DNA of 6,406 bases from Chloroflexota bacterium (GTDB taxonomy: Bacteria > Chloroflexota > UBA6077): NCBI GenBank assembly GCA_021845945.1, contig JAJZRD010000217.1, forward strand, positions 1-6,406, given 5' to 3'. The notes under the pieces were generated by a model that did not search any database, was not told the origin of the DNA, and saw only the letters and a list, made by a program, of their open reading frames with translations. Both the position numbers and the translations under genes were made by a program. Shown here piece by piece: positions 1-6,406 of this stretch. Within the stretch, counting starts at the first letter, position 1, and each line of letters starts with the position of its first letter.

Positions 1-1581
1 GAGAAGCTGCGGGACCAGTTGGGCCGTCTGAGGGCGCGGTTGGCCCTGGCGGCGACCCTGGAACAGATGGGCCAGGGGAGGTCCTCGGAGGAGAAGCTGT
101 CGGGAGCCCTCGGCCAGACCCTGGAGCTGCCGGAGCGCCGGCAGGAGCGAACGCTGGCCCTTCAGCGGGCGGCCGCGATCCTCCTGTGCCGGCGACGGCG
201 GAAGGAAGGGCTGGAGAGGGCACAGCAGGCCCTCGAGGCGGCGGTGGCCACATCGCACCAGCCCCTGATCGACCAGAGCAGGCTCATGGTAGCCGCGGGA
301 GAGATGGTCGGCCTGCGGACCGTGGCGGCCCTGGCCCGCATCCGTCGTCTGAACGACGACTTCAACCGGAGCGACGACCGCAGGTGGCTGTCGGCGGGAC
401 ACCGGCTGCTGGCCCAGGGCTACGGCCAACTGGGGCTGCGCCGGCGGGCGCGCTCGCACCTCCGAAGCTCGCTGGCTCTCGCCGCGGAGCAGTCCTACGC
501 AGGCATGCCCATGGGGCTCCCCTCACGGCGGGAGAGGCTCCTGCTTCTGGCTGTGAGGGGGGGCGTAGCTCACGAGACGGCAGGGGCACTGCTGGGGGTG
601 GACGCGGCCGATGCCCGGAAGTGGCTGGCCCCCCTCCTGCGGCAGAAGGACCCGCAGCTGAGGTCGCGGGCTGAGCAGGCGTTGAAAGGGGTGGAGGCGG
701 GTCTGGGGAAGGTGCCGCCGCCCCGGTTGGCTTGGCCGGGCAGCTCTCCCGAAGGCGCCGAGGCCTTTCCGAAGGTGGCGCTCCACTCCCTGGGGGACTT
801 CCTCGGCTCGACCGGCGGACAGCCCGTGGAGTGGCCTTCCGTGGATGCTCGGACGCTGGCGGCCTACCTGTTGGTGCGACGGACGGCGGCCGTTCCTCGG
901 GACAGGGTCCTGCAGGAGGCATGGCCCGACGAGGATCCGGCCATCGCCAACGTGCGGCTGCACGAAGCCCTCTACCGGGTGCGGGAGGCCCTGGGTCCCG
1001 GGTATCCCGCGGTGGACCCGTCGCTGGATGGCGAGGGGGTGTACCGCTGGGATGGGATGGGCTGCTCCATCGACGCAGAGCAGTTCCGGGATGCGCTGAG
1101 GAGGGTGCGGCTGCTGCTGGAGCGCGAGAACCCTCCGGTACTGTCCGCCCAGGTGGTCTCGCTGCTGGAGGAGGCGGTGCGACTGTACCAGGGCGAGTTC
1201 CTGGCCGGCTTCGCCTTCGGGTGGTGCGAGGCCCCCAGGGAGGATCTGCGGAAGCTTCTCCTGTGGACCACCCGCCTGCTGGTCGACCATTACATGGCGC
1301 TTCACCGCTGGCGGGACGCCATTCGCCACGGGCTCAAGTCGCTGAAGAGCGATCCTCTCCAGGAGGACGTTGTGCGGGATCTGATGGTGTGCTACTTCCG
1401 GGTGGGCCAGCGGGGCGCCGTGGATCACCGGTACCGGGAGCTCAAGAGACTGTTGGCCCGGGAGAGGGGCGTCTGGCCCTCCGAGGAGACCCGCGGGCTG
1501 CGCTTGAAGCTGCTGGGCAACGGCGCCGGTTGGGCCCGGGGTGAGTCGATGCCGCCCTCGGTCCTGGTGGTGGGGAAGTAG
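1..1581 (+). CDS. SARP/BTAD-family transcriptional regulator, 3' part
   Basis: The frame is open from the first base to a TAG, so the start lies upstream; 526 codons are visible. Numbering from base 1, residues 1-230 are Arg/Leu/Ala-rich helical sequence that looks like degenerate TPR repeats. Residues about 256-350 fit an OmpR/SARP-type winged helix: LHSLGDF, then ARTLAAYLLVRR, WPDED and LHEALYRVREALG. Residues about 355-505 fit a bacterial transcriptional activator domain, from DAEQFRDAL through LYQGEFLAGF to the C-terminal LLARERGVWPSEETRG. In this family the winged helix binds DNA and BTAD mediates oligomerisation. Many relatives carry an AAA/STAND ATPase further N-terminal, which would be outside the window. 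The target genes cannot be told. It converges on citrate synthase with only 32 bp between the stops, and its stop codon lies inside a palindrome. Confidence 0.85.
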   Translation, partial: EKLRDQLGRLRARLALAATLEQMGQGRSSEEKLSGALGQTLELPERRQERTLALQRAAAILLCRRRRKEGLERAQQALEAAVATSHQPLIDQSRLMVAAGEMVGLRTVAALARIRRLNDDFNRSDDRRWLSAGHRLLAQGYGQLGLRRRARSHLRSSLALAAEQSYAGMPMGLPSRRERLLLLAVRGGVAHETAGALLGVDAADARKWLAPLLRQKDPQLRSRAEQALKGVEAGLGKVPPPRLAWPGSSPEGAEAFPKVALHSLGDFLGSTGGQPVEWPSVDARTLAAYLLVRRTAAVPRDRVLQEAWPDEDPAIANVRLHEALYRVREALGPGYPAVDPSLDGEGVYRWDGMGCSIDAEQFRDALRRVRLLLERENPPVLSAQVVSLLEEAVRLYQGEFLAGFAFGWCEAPREDLRKLLLWTTRLLVDHYMALHRWRDAIRHGLKSLKSDPLQEDVVRDLMVCYFRVGQRGAVDHRYRELKRLLARERGVWPSEETRGLRLKLLGNGAGWARGESMPPSVLVVGK

Positions 1582-1605
1582 AGACGCGACATGTCGCGTC
1601 TCTAC
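1578..1605. repeat. Perfect 28-bp palindrome between convergent genes, possible bidirectional terminator
   Basis: The left half GTAGAGACGCGACA (1578-1591) is followed directly by its exact reverse complement (1592-1605), with CATG at the centre. The TAG stop of the upstream regulator is bases 2-4 of the palindrome, and the citrate synthase stop is 8 bp beyond the other end. As RNA it would form a long stem on either strand, which suits a shared terminator for convergent genes, but neither side has a T-run. Similar GTAGAGACGCGA-type palindromes are, as I recall, dispersed repeats in some Chloroflexota and cyanobacterial genomes, so this may be one copy of a mobile or REP-like element. Copy number cannot be judged from one window. 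Confidence 0.8.
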
Positions 1606-1613
1606 CCCTATCC

Positions 1614-2771
1614 CTACACAGCCACCATCCCGTCGGGGGCTGCCGCCTCCACCCGGGCATCGATGGGAACGTAGGGCACCCCGCGGGCCCCCGTGTACTC
1701 GGCCCGAGGCCTGATCAGCCGGTTGTTCTCGTACTGCTCCAGGATGTGAGCGCTCCACCCCGACACGCGGCTGACGGCGAAGACCGGCGTGAACAGATCG
1801 GTGGGGATCCCGAGGCCGTAGTACACCGACGCCGAGTAGAAGTCGACGTTGGCGTTGATCCCTTTCTCCGCGATCATGAACTCCTCGATCTTGCGGGACA
1901 TCTCGTACCAGCGGGTCTCGCCAGTCTCCTGAGCCATGGCCGCGGACATCTTCCGCAGTTCGAAGGCTCTGGGGTCCTCGGTCCGGTACACCCGATGTCC
2001 GAAGCCGGGGACCTTCTTCCCCTGGGCCAGCAGCCCTGCCACGTAGTCCACCGCCCTATCGGGATCGCCTATGCGGCGGAACATCTGCATCACCTGCTCG
2101 TTGGCACCGCCGTGCAGCGGTCCCGCCAGGGTGCCGATGGCGGCGGTCACCGAGGAGTAAAGGTCGGAGAGGGTCGCCGCGGCCACCCTACCGGCGAAGG
2201 TGGAGGCGTTCAGCTCGTGGTCGGCGTGGAGCACCAGGCATCTGTCCAGGATCTTCGCCTTCCGCTCGGAAGGGATCTCGCCGCTGAGCATGTAGAGGAA
2301 ATTGGGCGCCAGGCCGAGATCCCGCCGCGGCGGGATGGGGTCTAGCTTCTGGCGAGCTCGGTGGTGGGCAGCCACGATCGCGGGCAGGCGCGAAGTGAGC
2401 AAGATGGCCCGGCTGAGGTCCACGTCGTGGTGGTGCTCGGTGCCCCCTGGATCGTACATGGAGAGGGCCGAGACGGCTGTGCGGAGCACCATCATCGGCT
2501 CCGCCGTCTCCGGGAAGTCGGCGATCATCCGCAGGATCCCGTGGGGGAGGTCCCTGCAACAAGAAAGCTTGTCTTCCAGTTCACGCAGTTGGTTGCGAGT
2601 TGGCAGTTGGCCGTACCAGAGCAGGTAGGCCGTCTCCTCAAAGCTGGAGTTGGCAGCGAGCTCGTGGATGTCTATGCCGCGATAGCACAGTCTGCCGCCG
2701 ATGCCGTCCACCTCGCAGATGGACGAGGTGCCGGCGACGACATCTTCAAGGCCGCCTTTGCTCGTCGACAT
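1614..2771 (-). CDS. Citrate synthase
   Basis: Condenses oxaloacetate and acetyl-CoA to citrate, the entry step of the TCA cycle, in the cytoplasm. The 385-residue product has the family motifs in order: CYRGIDIHELA (29-39), HADHELNAST (182-191), GPLHGGAN (217-224, catalytic His220), GFGHRVY (256-262, catalytic His259), NVDFYSASVYYGLG (308-321, catalytic Asp310) and RVSGWSAHILEQ (335-346). The length and the short N-terminus match the dimeric Gram-positive type (CitZ-like) rather than the longer hexameric enterobacterial type. A 2-methylcitrate synthase activity cannot be excluded from sequence. The ATG at 2769-2771 is chosen because AAGGAG lies 7 nt upstream (2779-2784); an in-frame ATG at 2834 would add 21 residues that resemble leader sequence. 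It is monocistronic in this view, with its own promoter. Confidence 0.96.
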   Translation of the reverse strand: MSTSKGGLEDVVAGTSSICEVDGIGGRLCYRGIDIHELAANSSFEETAYLLWYGQLPTRNQLRELEDKLSCCRDLPHGILRMIADFPETAEPMMVLRTAVSALSMYDPGGTEHHHDVDLSRAILLTSRLPAIVAAHHRARQKLDPIPPRRDLGLAPNFLYMLSGEIPSERKAKILDRCLVLHADHELNASTFAGRVAAATLSDLYSSVTAAIGTLAGPLHGGANEQVMQMFRRIGDPDRAVDYVAGLLAQGKKVPGFGHRVYRTEDPRAFELRKMSAAMAQETGETRWYEMSRKIEEFMIAEKGINANVDFYSASVYYGLGIPTDLFTPVFAVSRVSGWSAHILEQYENNRLIRPRAEYTGARGVPYVPIDARVEAAAPDGMVAV

Positions 2772-2863
2772 TTCTACACTCCTTGCAGTTGATACCGCAA
2801 GCCGAGTGCTTCGGTGCACCTCCTCCAGCTTCATCGCGGGGAAACCCTTGCGGGTAGGCCAAT

Positions 2864-2890
2864 CTTATACTACTTTCGTTCTAAATGCAA
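2864..2890 (-). promoter_or_regulatory. Putative sigma-70 promoter of citrate synthase
   Basis: Reading the minus strand, a TTGCAT -35 box (2885-2890) and a TATAAG -10 box (2864-2869) are separated by 15 nt, or 16 if the -35 is taken as CTTGCA. The spacing is short. The local sequence is clearly AT-richer than its surroundings. Transcription would start near 2857, giving a leader of about 85 nt. In that leader, ACCGAAGC can pair with GCTTGCGGT (one bulged G) just upstream of the ribosome site; no known riboswitch was recognised. Confidence 0.5.
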
Positions 2891-2891
2891 G

Positions 2892-3124
2892 AAAGTCGAT
2901 CTACTACTTCCTCATTTGCAACATGCGCACCATCCTACTGCCAGGCCGCATTCTCCCCTTCCCCACGAGAGAGGCCGCCCTATTCCGCGGACCGGTGCGG
3001 CGAGCTCCCCCCTGGCATGGAACTGGCTTCAGAGCGGCTGAGTCGTGGGCTTCCTGGCTCGGGGGTAACCCGTGCCGAGAAATGCCCTTCGTTGACGGCC
3101 TGGAAGCCAGGAAGGGAGATCAGG
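2892..3124. other. Intergenic region between divergent citrate synthase and the 63-aa gene, with an inverted repeat
   Basis: Together with the citrate synthase leader this makes a 353-bp stretch without a gene. No tRNA, convincing forward promoter or known riboswitch was recognised. The only clear structure is at 3050-3114: CTTCCTGGCT (3050-3059) and AGCCAGGAAG (3105-3114) form a perfect 10-bp inverted repeat enclosing a 45-nt loop. Inside it CTCGG (3058-3062) can pair with CCGAG (3075-3079). The right arm touches the Shine-Dalgarno of the following small gene, and a competing hairpin CCTGG-AAG-CCAGG (3099-3111) uses the same bases. Confidence 0.5.
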
Positions 3125-3316
3125 ATGGACGTGGATGCGGCGGCCTTCGTGCTGGATCGGGTGGACCTGGCCCGCGAAGCTCTCACCGAGGCCCAACAGA
3201 TCGTAGGGAAGTTCTCTCAACCGGAGGACGAGGAAATCGCGCGCATGCTGCAGGAGATGCTGGAGAAGGCCGAGCGGCTGGACGCCAGGGTGCGCGGCGC
3301 CTCCTACCCGGCGTAA
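3125..3316 (+). CDS. Small helical protein of unknown function (63 aa)
   Basis: I do not recognise a family. The product begins MDVDAAAFVLDRVDLAREAL and ends GASYPA. It is rich in Ala, Glu, Arg and Leu, has no Cys or Trp, and shows no signal peptide or membrane segment. Residues 10-29 and 36-57 look like two amphipathic helices joined by a short SQPEDE linker, so a helical hairpin or a coiled coil is plausible. The ATG is supported by GGGAG (3114-3118) 6 nt upstream; the frame stays open further upstream but that part looks non-coding. It stands alone, divergent from citrate synthase and convergent with csbD. That it is a real gene is an inference from the ribosome site and the charged, helix-compatible composition. 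Confidence 0.6.
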   Translation: MDVDAAAFVLDRVDLAREALTEAQQIVGKFSQPEDEEIARMLQEMLEKAERLDARVRGASYPA

Positions 3317-3443
3317 CGTCGGGCCACTGCAGATATCCAAACCCCCGGACCGAAGAGCTGCAGGGAAGGCGATGCCAGGGGACGGCATCTCCCCGGGCGT
3401 CGCCTTCGGCCCACGGCTGGGCCTTTGTGCCGGGTCCGCGCCG
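3317..3443. other. Convergent intergenic region with pairing elements
   Basis: This 127-bp gap lies between the 63-aa gene and csbD, which point at each other. AAGGC (3366-3370) pairs with GCCTT (3402-3406) around an inner GATGCC/GGCATC stem (3371-3376 with 3384-3389). Such structure would fit 3'-end stabilisation or termination, but this part has no T-run on either strand. Confidence 0.35.
3408..3426 (+). terminator. Weak terminator candidate downstream of the 63-aa gene
   Basis: GGCCCA (3408-3413), a CGGC loop, and TGGGCC (3418-3423) form a 6-bp GC-rich hairpin followed by TTTG. The T-run is only three bases, so intrinsic termination would be inefficient. It also lies just downstream of csbD on the other strand, where it has no T-run. 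Confidence 0.3.
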
Positions 3444-3629
3444 TCAGGAAGCCTTCTTGATCTTCTCCTGGGCCTTCCCCTTCATCTGCTGGCCCTTCCC
3501 CTTGGTCTCCTGAACCTTGCCCTTGGCCCGCTGCTCCTCGCTGCCGGTGACCTCGCCCATCTTCTGGCGGGCCTTGCCCATCATCTCGTGGGACTTGCCC
3601 TTGGCCTGCTCCTGCTTTCCGCTCGCCAT
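3444..3629 (-). CDS. CsbD-family stress protein
   Basis: The 61-residue product is extremely hydrophilic, Lys/Gln/Glu/Gly-rich, and built on repeated GK-x-x-E/Q units. Residues about 17-55 (GKARQKMGEVTGSEEQ, then AKGKVQETKGKGQQMKGK) match the CsbD pattern: a G-K motif, a short turn with TGSEE, and another G-K helix. CsbD proteins accumulate in general stress responses, for example under sigma-B in Bacillus, and are probably cytoplasmic; their biochemical role is unknown. The length is normal for the family. The ATG at 3627-3629 has a GAGAGG ribosome site about 9 nt upstream. It lies 101 bp downstream of the rhodanese gene on the same strand, so co-transcription is possible. The stop is TGA, which here acts as a true stop because the protein ends where the family ends. 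Confidence 0.88.
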   Translation of the reverse strand: MASGKQEQAKGKSHEMMGKARQKMGEVTGSEEQRAKGKVQETKGKGQQMKGKAQEKIKKAS

Positions 3630-3730
3630 CTGATCCTACCTCTCAGGTTGCATCTTCCTCGAGGCCCAAAACCGACGAGGGCCAGTGGAGGAGCAAAGCA
3701 TGGCAAGTTCGGTGCCGGCGGGCAGCCTAT
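3630..3730 (-). other. Spacer between the rhodanese gene and csbD
   Basis: No gene was found. On the minus strand GGCCC and GGGCC can pair around an 11-nt loop that includes GGTTTT, and an 8-bp CCTCGAGG palindrome follows. I see neither a clear terminator with a T-run nor a good sigma-70 promoter, so the spacer does not settle whether csbD is transcribed with the rhodanese gene. Confidence 0.3.
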
Positions 3731-4093
3731 CTACGCCGCTTCGGCCGCCTCGCCGCTCTCGGCGGGGAAGCCCGCCGCCCGCCAGCCGTTGAAGCCGCCT
3801 GCTATCACGCCGACCCTGGTGTACCCCGCCTGAATCATGTTCAGCGCCGCCCGGGCGCTGGACCCCTCACCGGGTCAGGTTCAATAGAGAAGGACGTCCC
3901 TGTCCCGGGGCAGCTGGAAGTACTCTTCGGGCGGCCCGGAGACGGGGATGTCCAGGGCACCGGGAATGTGGGCCTCGCGATACTCATCGCTACTGCGGAC
4001 GTCCACGAAGATCGCGGTACCTCGGTCGAGGCTCTTCTTCGCCTCCTCCAGGGGAGTGCGGTGCACCTGGTCGGTGCTCCTAGGCGCAGCCAT
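3731..4093 (-). CDS. Rhodanese-like protein with two in-frame TGA codons, candidate selenoprotein
   Basis: Read through the TGAs, this is a complete 120-residue single-domain rhodanese ending at TAG (3731-3733). Residues 27-50 carry the N-terminal signature (IFVDVRSSDEYREAHIPGAL), and 81-110 carry RAAL, AGYTRVGVIAGGFNGW and RAAGFP. The active-site loop follows the strand DVLLY (66-70) and reads TGA-Thr-TGA-PGEGSSAR (71-81). Relatives I recall have Y-C-T-C-P here, so residue 71 is the expected catalytic Cys and 73 the second Cys. Rhodaneses carry sulfur as a persulfide on that Cys; Sec could serve in sulfur/selenium transfer or redox work. The sequence after the TGAs is as well preserved as that before, with no frameshift, which argues against decay. 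The ATG has AAGGGGG (4101-4107) 7 nt upstream. If the TGAs act as stops, the product is a 70-residue fragment lacking the active site. Confidence 0.8.
3842..3860 (-). promoter_or_regulatory. Candidate bacterial SECIS hairpin
   Basis: On the minus strand CAGCGCC pairs perfectly with GGCGCTG (7 bp) around the loop CGGGC, whose second base is G. After an A-C mismatch two further pairs (T-A, G-C) can extend the stem. The loop starts 27 nt after the first TGA and 21 nt after the second. Bacterial SECIS models, as I recall them, ask for a stem-loop with the apical loop about 16-37 nt after the UGA and a G among the first two loop bases; both hold. A smaller hairpin (CTGACCC with GGGTCCAG, one bulge, loop GGTGAG) overlaps the second TGA. 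GC-rich coding DNA forms hairpins easily, so this is supportive rather than decisive. Confidence 0.5.
3875..3883 (-). other. TGA-ACC-TGA recoding site in the rhodanese active-site loop
   Basis: The first TGA is at 3881-3883 and the second at 3875-3877, separated by one Thr codon (minus strand). Both are one third-base change from a Cys codon (TGC/TGT) and both occupy Cys positions of the Y-C-T-C-P type loop. Two chance nonsense changes limited to these two codons in an otherwise intact gene would be a strong coincidence. Assignment to Sec rather than to Cys by a suppressor tRNA is inference. Confidence 0.7.
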
Positions 4094-4305
4094 GGACGAA
4101 CCCCCTTCAGAATGCTGGCCGTACCTCTCTGGTCCGGTCCGCGCGGAGGGGGCAATCGCCGTGCCAGTGGGCGAGGGCGTCGCACGAGGTGGCTGTCGCG
4201 GCGCTCCTATGGGCGCGAACGGGTTCAGCCCTGGGAAGGGCCTCCCACGGTTTCGAGCTCGGTCACCTCGCCGGGAATCGTGGCCCGGACCGGGAGCGGG
4301 CGGCC
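4094..4305. other. Divergent intergenic region, rhodanese gene to pyr promoter
   Basis: No gene is supported in these 212 bp. Apart from the rhodanese ribosome site (4101-4107) I could not find a convincing minus-strand promoter. GCCCT-GGGA-AGGGC can form a small tetraloop hairpin near 4229-4242, of no evident role. Confidence 0.4.
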
Positions 4306-4334
4306 TTGAAAGAGATGGCCTCTTCTGGTATAGT
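4306..4334 (+). promoter_or_regulatory. Sigma-70 promoter of the pyr operon
   Basis: TTGAAA (4306-4311) and TATAGT (4329-4334) each match the consensus in five of six positions and are separated by the ideal 17 nt. The start would be near 4341, giving a leader of about 155 nt before pyrR that contains the whole PyrR attenuator. A small CCCC-GTC-GGGG hairpin (4352-4362) would lie near the 5' end of the transcript. Confidence 0.85.
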
Positions 4335-4373
4335 AACTCCAGCGAAGGTTCCCCCGTCGGGGATGGCTCCGCA

Positions 4374-5022
<649 letters not shown>

Positions 5023-5037
5023 GAAAGGAGGCCAGCG

Positions 5038-6093
5038 ATGGCAGAGACCGTTCTGGACGGCCGTACCAAAAGTGATGTCGCCCCCGGGCGTCCGGCTGCT
5101 GGACCCGAGGTGGAGCCCTTCCGGCGGCGCCACGTGCTCGACCTGGACGACTTCTCTCCAGGGGAGATCCGCCGGGTCCTGGACACCGCGGACATCATGA
5201 AGGAGATCCTCCTCCGCCCCATCAAGAAGGTTCCGACCCTGCGGGGCAAGACGGTGGTCACCCTCTTCTACGAGGCCAGCACCCGGACCCGCGTCTCTTT
5301 CGAGGTGGCGGCCAAGAATCTGGGCGCCGACACCGTCAGCGTAGCGGCCAGTGCCAGCAGCGTGACCAAGGGCGAGTCGCTGGTCGACACCCTCTGCACC
5401 CTCCAGGCCCTGGGTGCCGATGCGGTGGTGATCCGCCATTCCTACTCGGGGGCCCCCTATCTGGCGGCCAGGGTCATCAGGGGATCGGTGATCAACGCCG
5501 GGGACGGCTGGCACGCTCATCCCACCCAGGGGTTGCTGGACGCCTACACCGTCCGCAGCAAGCTGGGCGACCTGGCGGGGCGGCGGGTGGTGATCCTGGG
5601 CGACATCCTCCACAGTCGGGTCGCTCGATCGGCCATCTGGTCGATGACGAAGCTGGGGGCCGAGGTCACCGTCTGCGGGCCGGCGACGCTGCTGCCCTCC
5701 TGGTGGGTGCAGACCGCGGCCCAGAACGACGGGGCTGTGATGCCGGGGCTGAAGCTGTCCACCGACCTGGACCGGACCATCGAGGGGGCCGACGTGGTGA
5801 TGGCGCTGCGGCTGCAACTGGAGCGGATGCAGGCGGGATTGCTGCCCAGCACGCGGGAGTACGTCCGGATGTATCAGCTCAACGCGGAGCGGCTGGCACG
5901 GGCCAACCCAAACGCCGTGGTGATGCACCCCGGCCCCATGAACGAGGGTATAGAGATCGCCCCCGACGTGGCCCACGGCATCCAGTCGGTGGTGGAGGAG
6001 CAGGTGGCCAATGGCGTGGCGATCCGGATGGCGCTGCTGTACCTGCTGATCGGCCCCAACGTCAACCTTCCGGTCGAGGTGGAGAAGCGATGA
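5038..6093 (+). CDS. pyrB: Aspartate carbamoyltransferase catalytic chain
   Basis: Joins carbamoyl phosphate and aspartate to N-carbamoyl-aspartate, the committed step of pyrimidine synthesis. The 351-residue product has the carbamoyl-phosphate loop [10 protein letters not shown] (80-89), the SSVTKGES loop (107-114) that closes over the active site, HPTQGLLD (161-168), [11 protein letters not shown] (188-198), the aspartate-binding ALRLQLERM (256-264) and [11 protein letters not shown] (297-307). The last usually reads N-R-G where this has N-E-G. The start has AAAGGAGG 6 nt upstream. About 28 residues precede the first family-conserved segment ([12 protein letters not shown]), rich in Pro, Ala and Gly and probably disordered, which accounts for a length above the usual 305-315. 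No pyrI regulatory chain is seen next to it. The stop overlaps the pyrC start as ATGA. Confidence 0.97.
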   Translation: MAETVLDGRTKSDVAPGRPAAGPEVEPFRRRHVLDLDDFSPGEIRRVLDTADIMKEILLRPIKKVPTLRGKTVVTLFYEASTRTRVSFEVAAKNLGADTVSVAASASSVTKGESLVDTLCTLQALGADAVVIRHSYSGAPYLAARVIRGSVINAGDGWHAHPTQGLLDAYTVRSKLGDLAGRRVVILGDILHSRVARSAIWSMTKLGAEVTVCGPATLLPSWWVQTAAQNDGAVMPGLKLSTDLDRTIEGADVVMALRLQLERMQAGLLPSTREYVRMYQLNAERLARANPNAVVMHPGPMNEGIEIAPDVAHGIQSVVEEQVANGVAIRMALLYLLIGPNVNLPVEVEKR

Positions 6094-6406
6094 GCGAGCT
6101 GTGGATAATCAACGGTCGGCTGGTCGACCCGAGCCAGGGGGTCGACGGTCCCTCCAACCTGCGGATCGTCGACGGTCGAGTCGAGGATCTGGGCCAGATC
6201 GTCCCGCCCGTGGATCTGCCGGCCGAGCGGCTGATCGATGCCCAGGGAAAGATCGTCTGCCCGGGCTTCGTGGACGTTCACGTCCACCTGCGGCAGCCCG
6301 GCTACGAAGACAAGGAGACCATCGCCACGGGGACCAGGGCGGCCGCTGCCGGCGGCTTCACGACCGTGGTTGCCATGCCCAACACCAAGCCCACCGTCGA
6401 CACCAA
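6090..6406 (+). CDS. pyrC: Dihydroorotase, 5' part
   Basis: Cyclises N-carbamoyl-aspartate to dihydroorotate, the step after PyrB. The frame runs off the end of the window after 105 codons. It opens [20 protein letters not shown], the amidohydrolase beta-sandwich start. [13 protein letters not shown] (59-71) follows, with the zinc-binding His64 and His66, then the [18 protein letters not shown] block (77-94) and MPNTKP (96-101). This pattern is the class I bacterial dihydroorotase. The ATG shares bases with the pyrB TGA (ATGA), and GGAG lies 5 nt upstream, so translation is probably coupled. An inactive PyrC-like subunit of an ATCase-DHO complex is not favoured because the metal motif is intact as far as it is visible. 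Confidence 0.95.
   Translation, partial: MSELWIINGRLVDPSQGVDGPSNLRIVDGRVEDLGQIVPPVDLPAERLIDAQGKIVCPGFVDVHVHLRQPGYEDKETIATGTRAAAAGGFTTVVAMPNTKPTVDT

Noticed and set aside
523..1758. Long minus-strand open frame opposite the BTAD regulator
   Set aside because: It is a GC-rich shadow of the coding frame, with Pro/His/Gln/Gly-rich sequence, no recognisable domain, and overlap with both real genes.
2772..2834. Upstream ATG at 2834 as the citrate synthase start
   Set aside because: It adds 21 residues unlike the family, and the ATG at 2771 has a near-perfect ribosome site at the right spacing.
2892..3124. Possible tRNA or known riboswitch
   Set aside because: No GGTTCGA-type T-arm or cloverleaf was seen, and no T-box, TPP, cobalamin or other familiar motif was recognised.
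3881..4093. A 70-aa gene ending at the first TGA, or a decayed rhodanese pseudogene
   Set aside because: Homology continues in the same frame after the TGAs, with no frameshift and no other stop, and both TGAs fall on Cys columns. Random decay would not be expected to hit only those codons. It stays possible if no recoding machinery exists.
3841..4185. 114-codon minus-strand frame overlapping the rhodanese gene
   Set aside because: It is Arg/Pro/Ser-rich and in another frame; the rhodanese signature lies in the frame of 3731-4093.
6120..6402. Several GTCGAC hexamers in pyrC
   Set aside because: They mostly fall on Val-Asp codons in a GC-rich gene, with irregular spacing, so they do not form a repeat array.

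Overview
The window is GC-rich chromosomal DNA from a bacterium. The gene content (a BTAD-type regulator with N-terminal helical repeats, a short Gram-positive-type citrate synthase, and a pyrR-pyrB-pyrC operon with a PyrR attenuator) would suit Chloroflexota, perhaps near Thermomicrobia. This placement is an impression from protein style and codon use, not a phylogeny.

Layout. 1-1581 (+): 3' part of a large transcriptional regulator with a winged helix and a BTAD domain. 1578-1605: a perfect 28-bp palindrome that supplies the regulator's stop codon and fills the gap to a convergent citrate synthase gene (1614-2771, -). 2772-3124: a promoter and leader for citrate synthase, then a possibly structured leader for a small helical protein of unknown function (3125-3316, +). 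3444-3629 (-): a CsbD-family stress protein. 3731-4093 (-): a rhodanese-like gene. 4094-4305: no gene recognised. 4306-4494: promoter and attenuator of the pyrimidine operon, with a possible 29-codon leader peptide. 4495-6406 (+): pyrR, pyrB and the start of pyrC, tightly packed.

The most interesting item is the rhodanese gene. A simple ORF caller would end it at residue 70, exactly where the catalytic cysteine should be. The same frame has TGA-ACC-TGA there and then continues with an intact second half of the rhodanese domain to a TAG. Family members I recall read Y-C-T-C-P at this place, so both TGA codons sit where cysteines are expected. A 7-bp hairpin with a 5-nt loop follows 27 nt after the first TGA and 21 nt after the second, within the spacing of bacterial SECIS elements. 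TGA is an ordinary stop in csbD and pyrB in the same window, so genome-wide reassignment is unlikely. The best reading is a candidate rhodanese selenoprotein with a Sec-x-Sec active site; a UGA-decoding tRNA-Cys is an alternative.

The pyr operon makes the first steps of UMP synthesis: PyrB joins carbamoyl phosphate to aspartate, PyrC closes the ring, and PyrR senses UMP/PRPP and controls readthrough of the leader terminator. In this leader a strong ribosome site overlaps the PyrR-binding hairpin and opens a small reading frame that runs through the terminator and overlaps the pyrR start, so leader translation may take part in the control.
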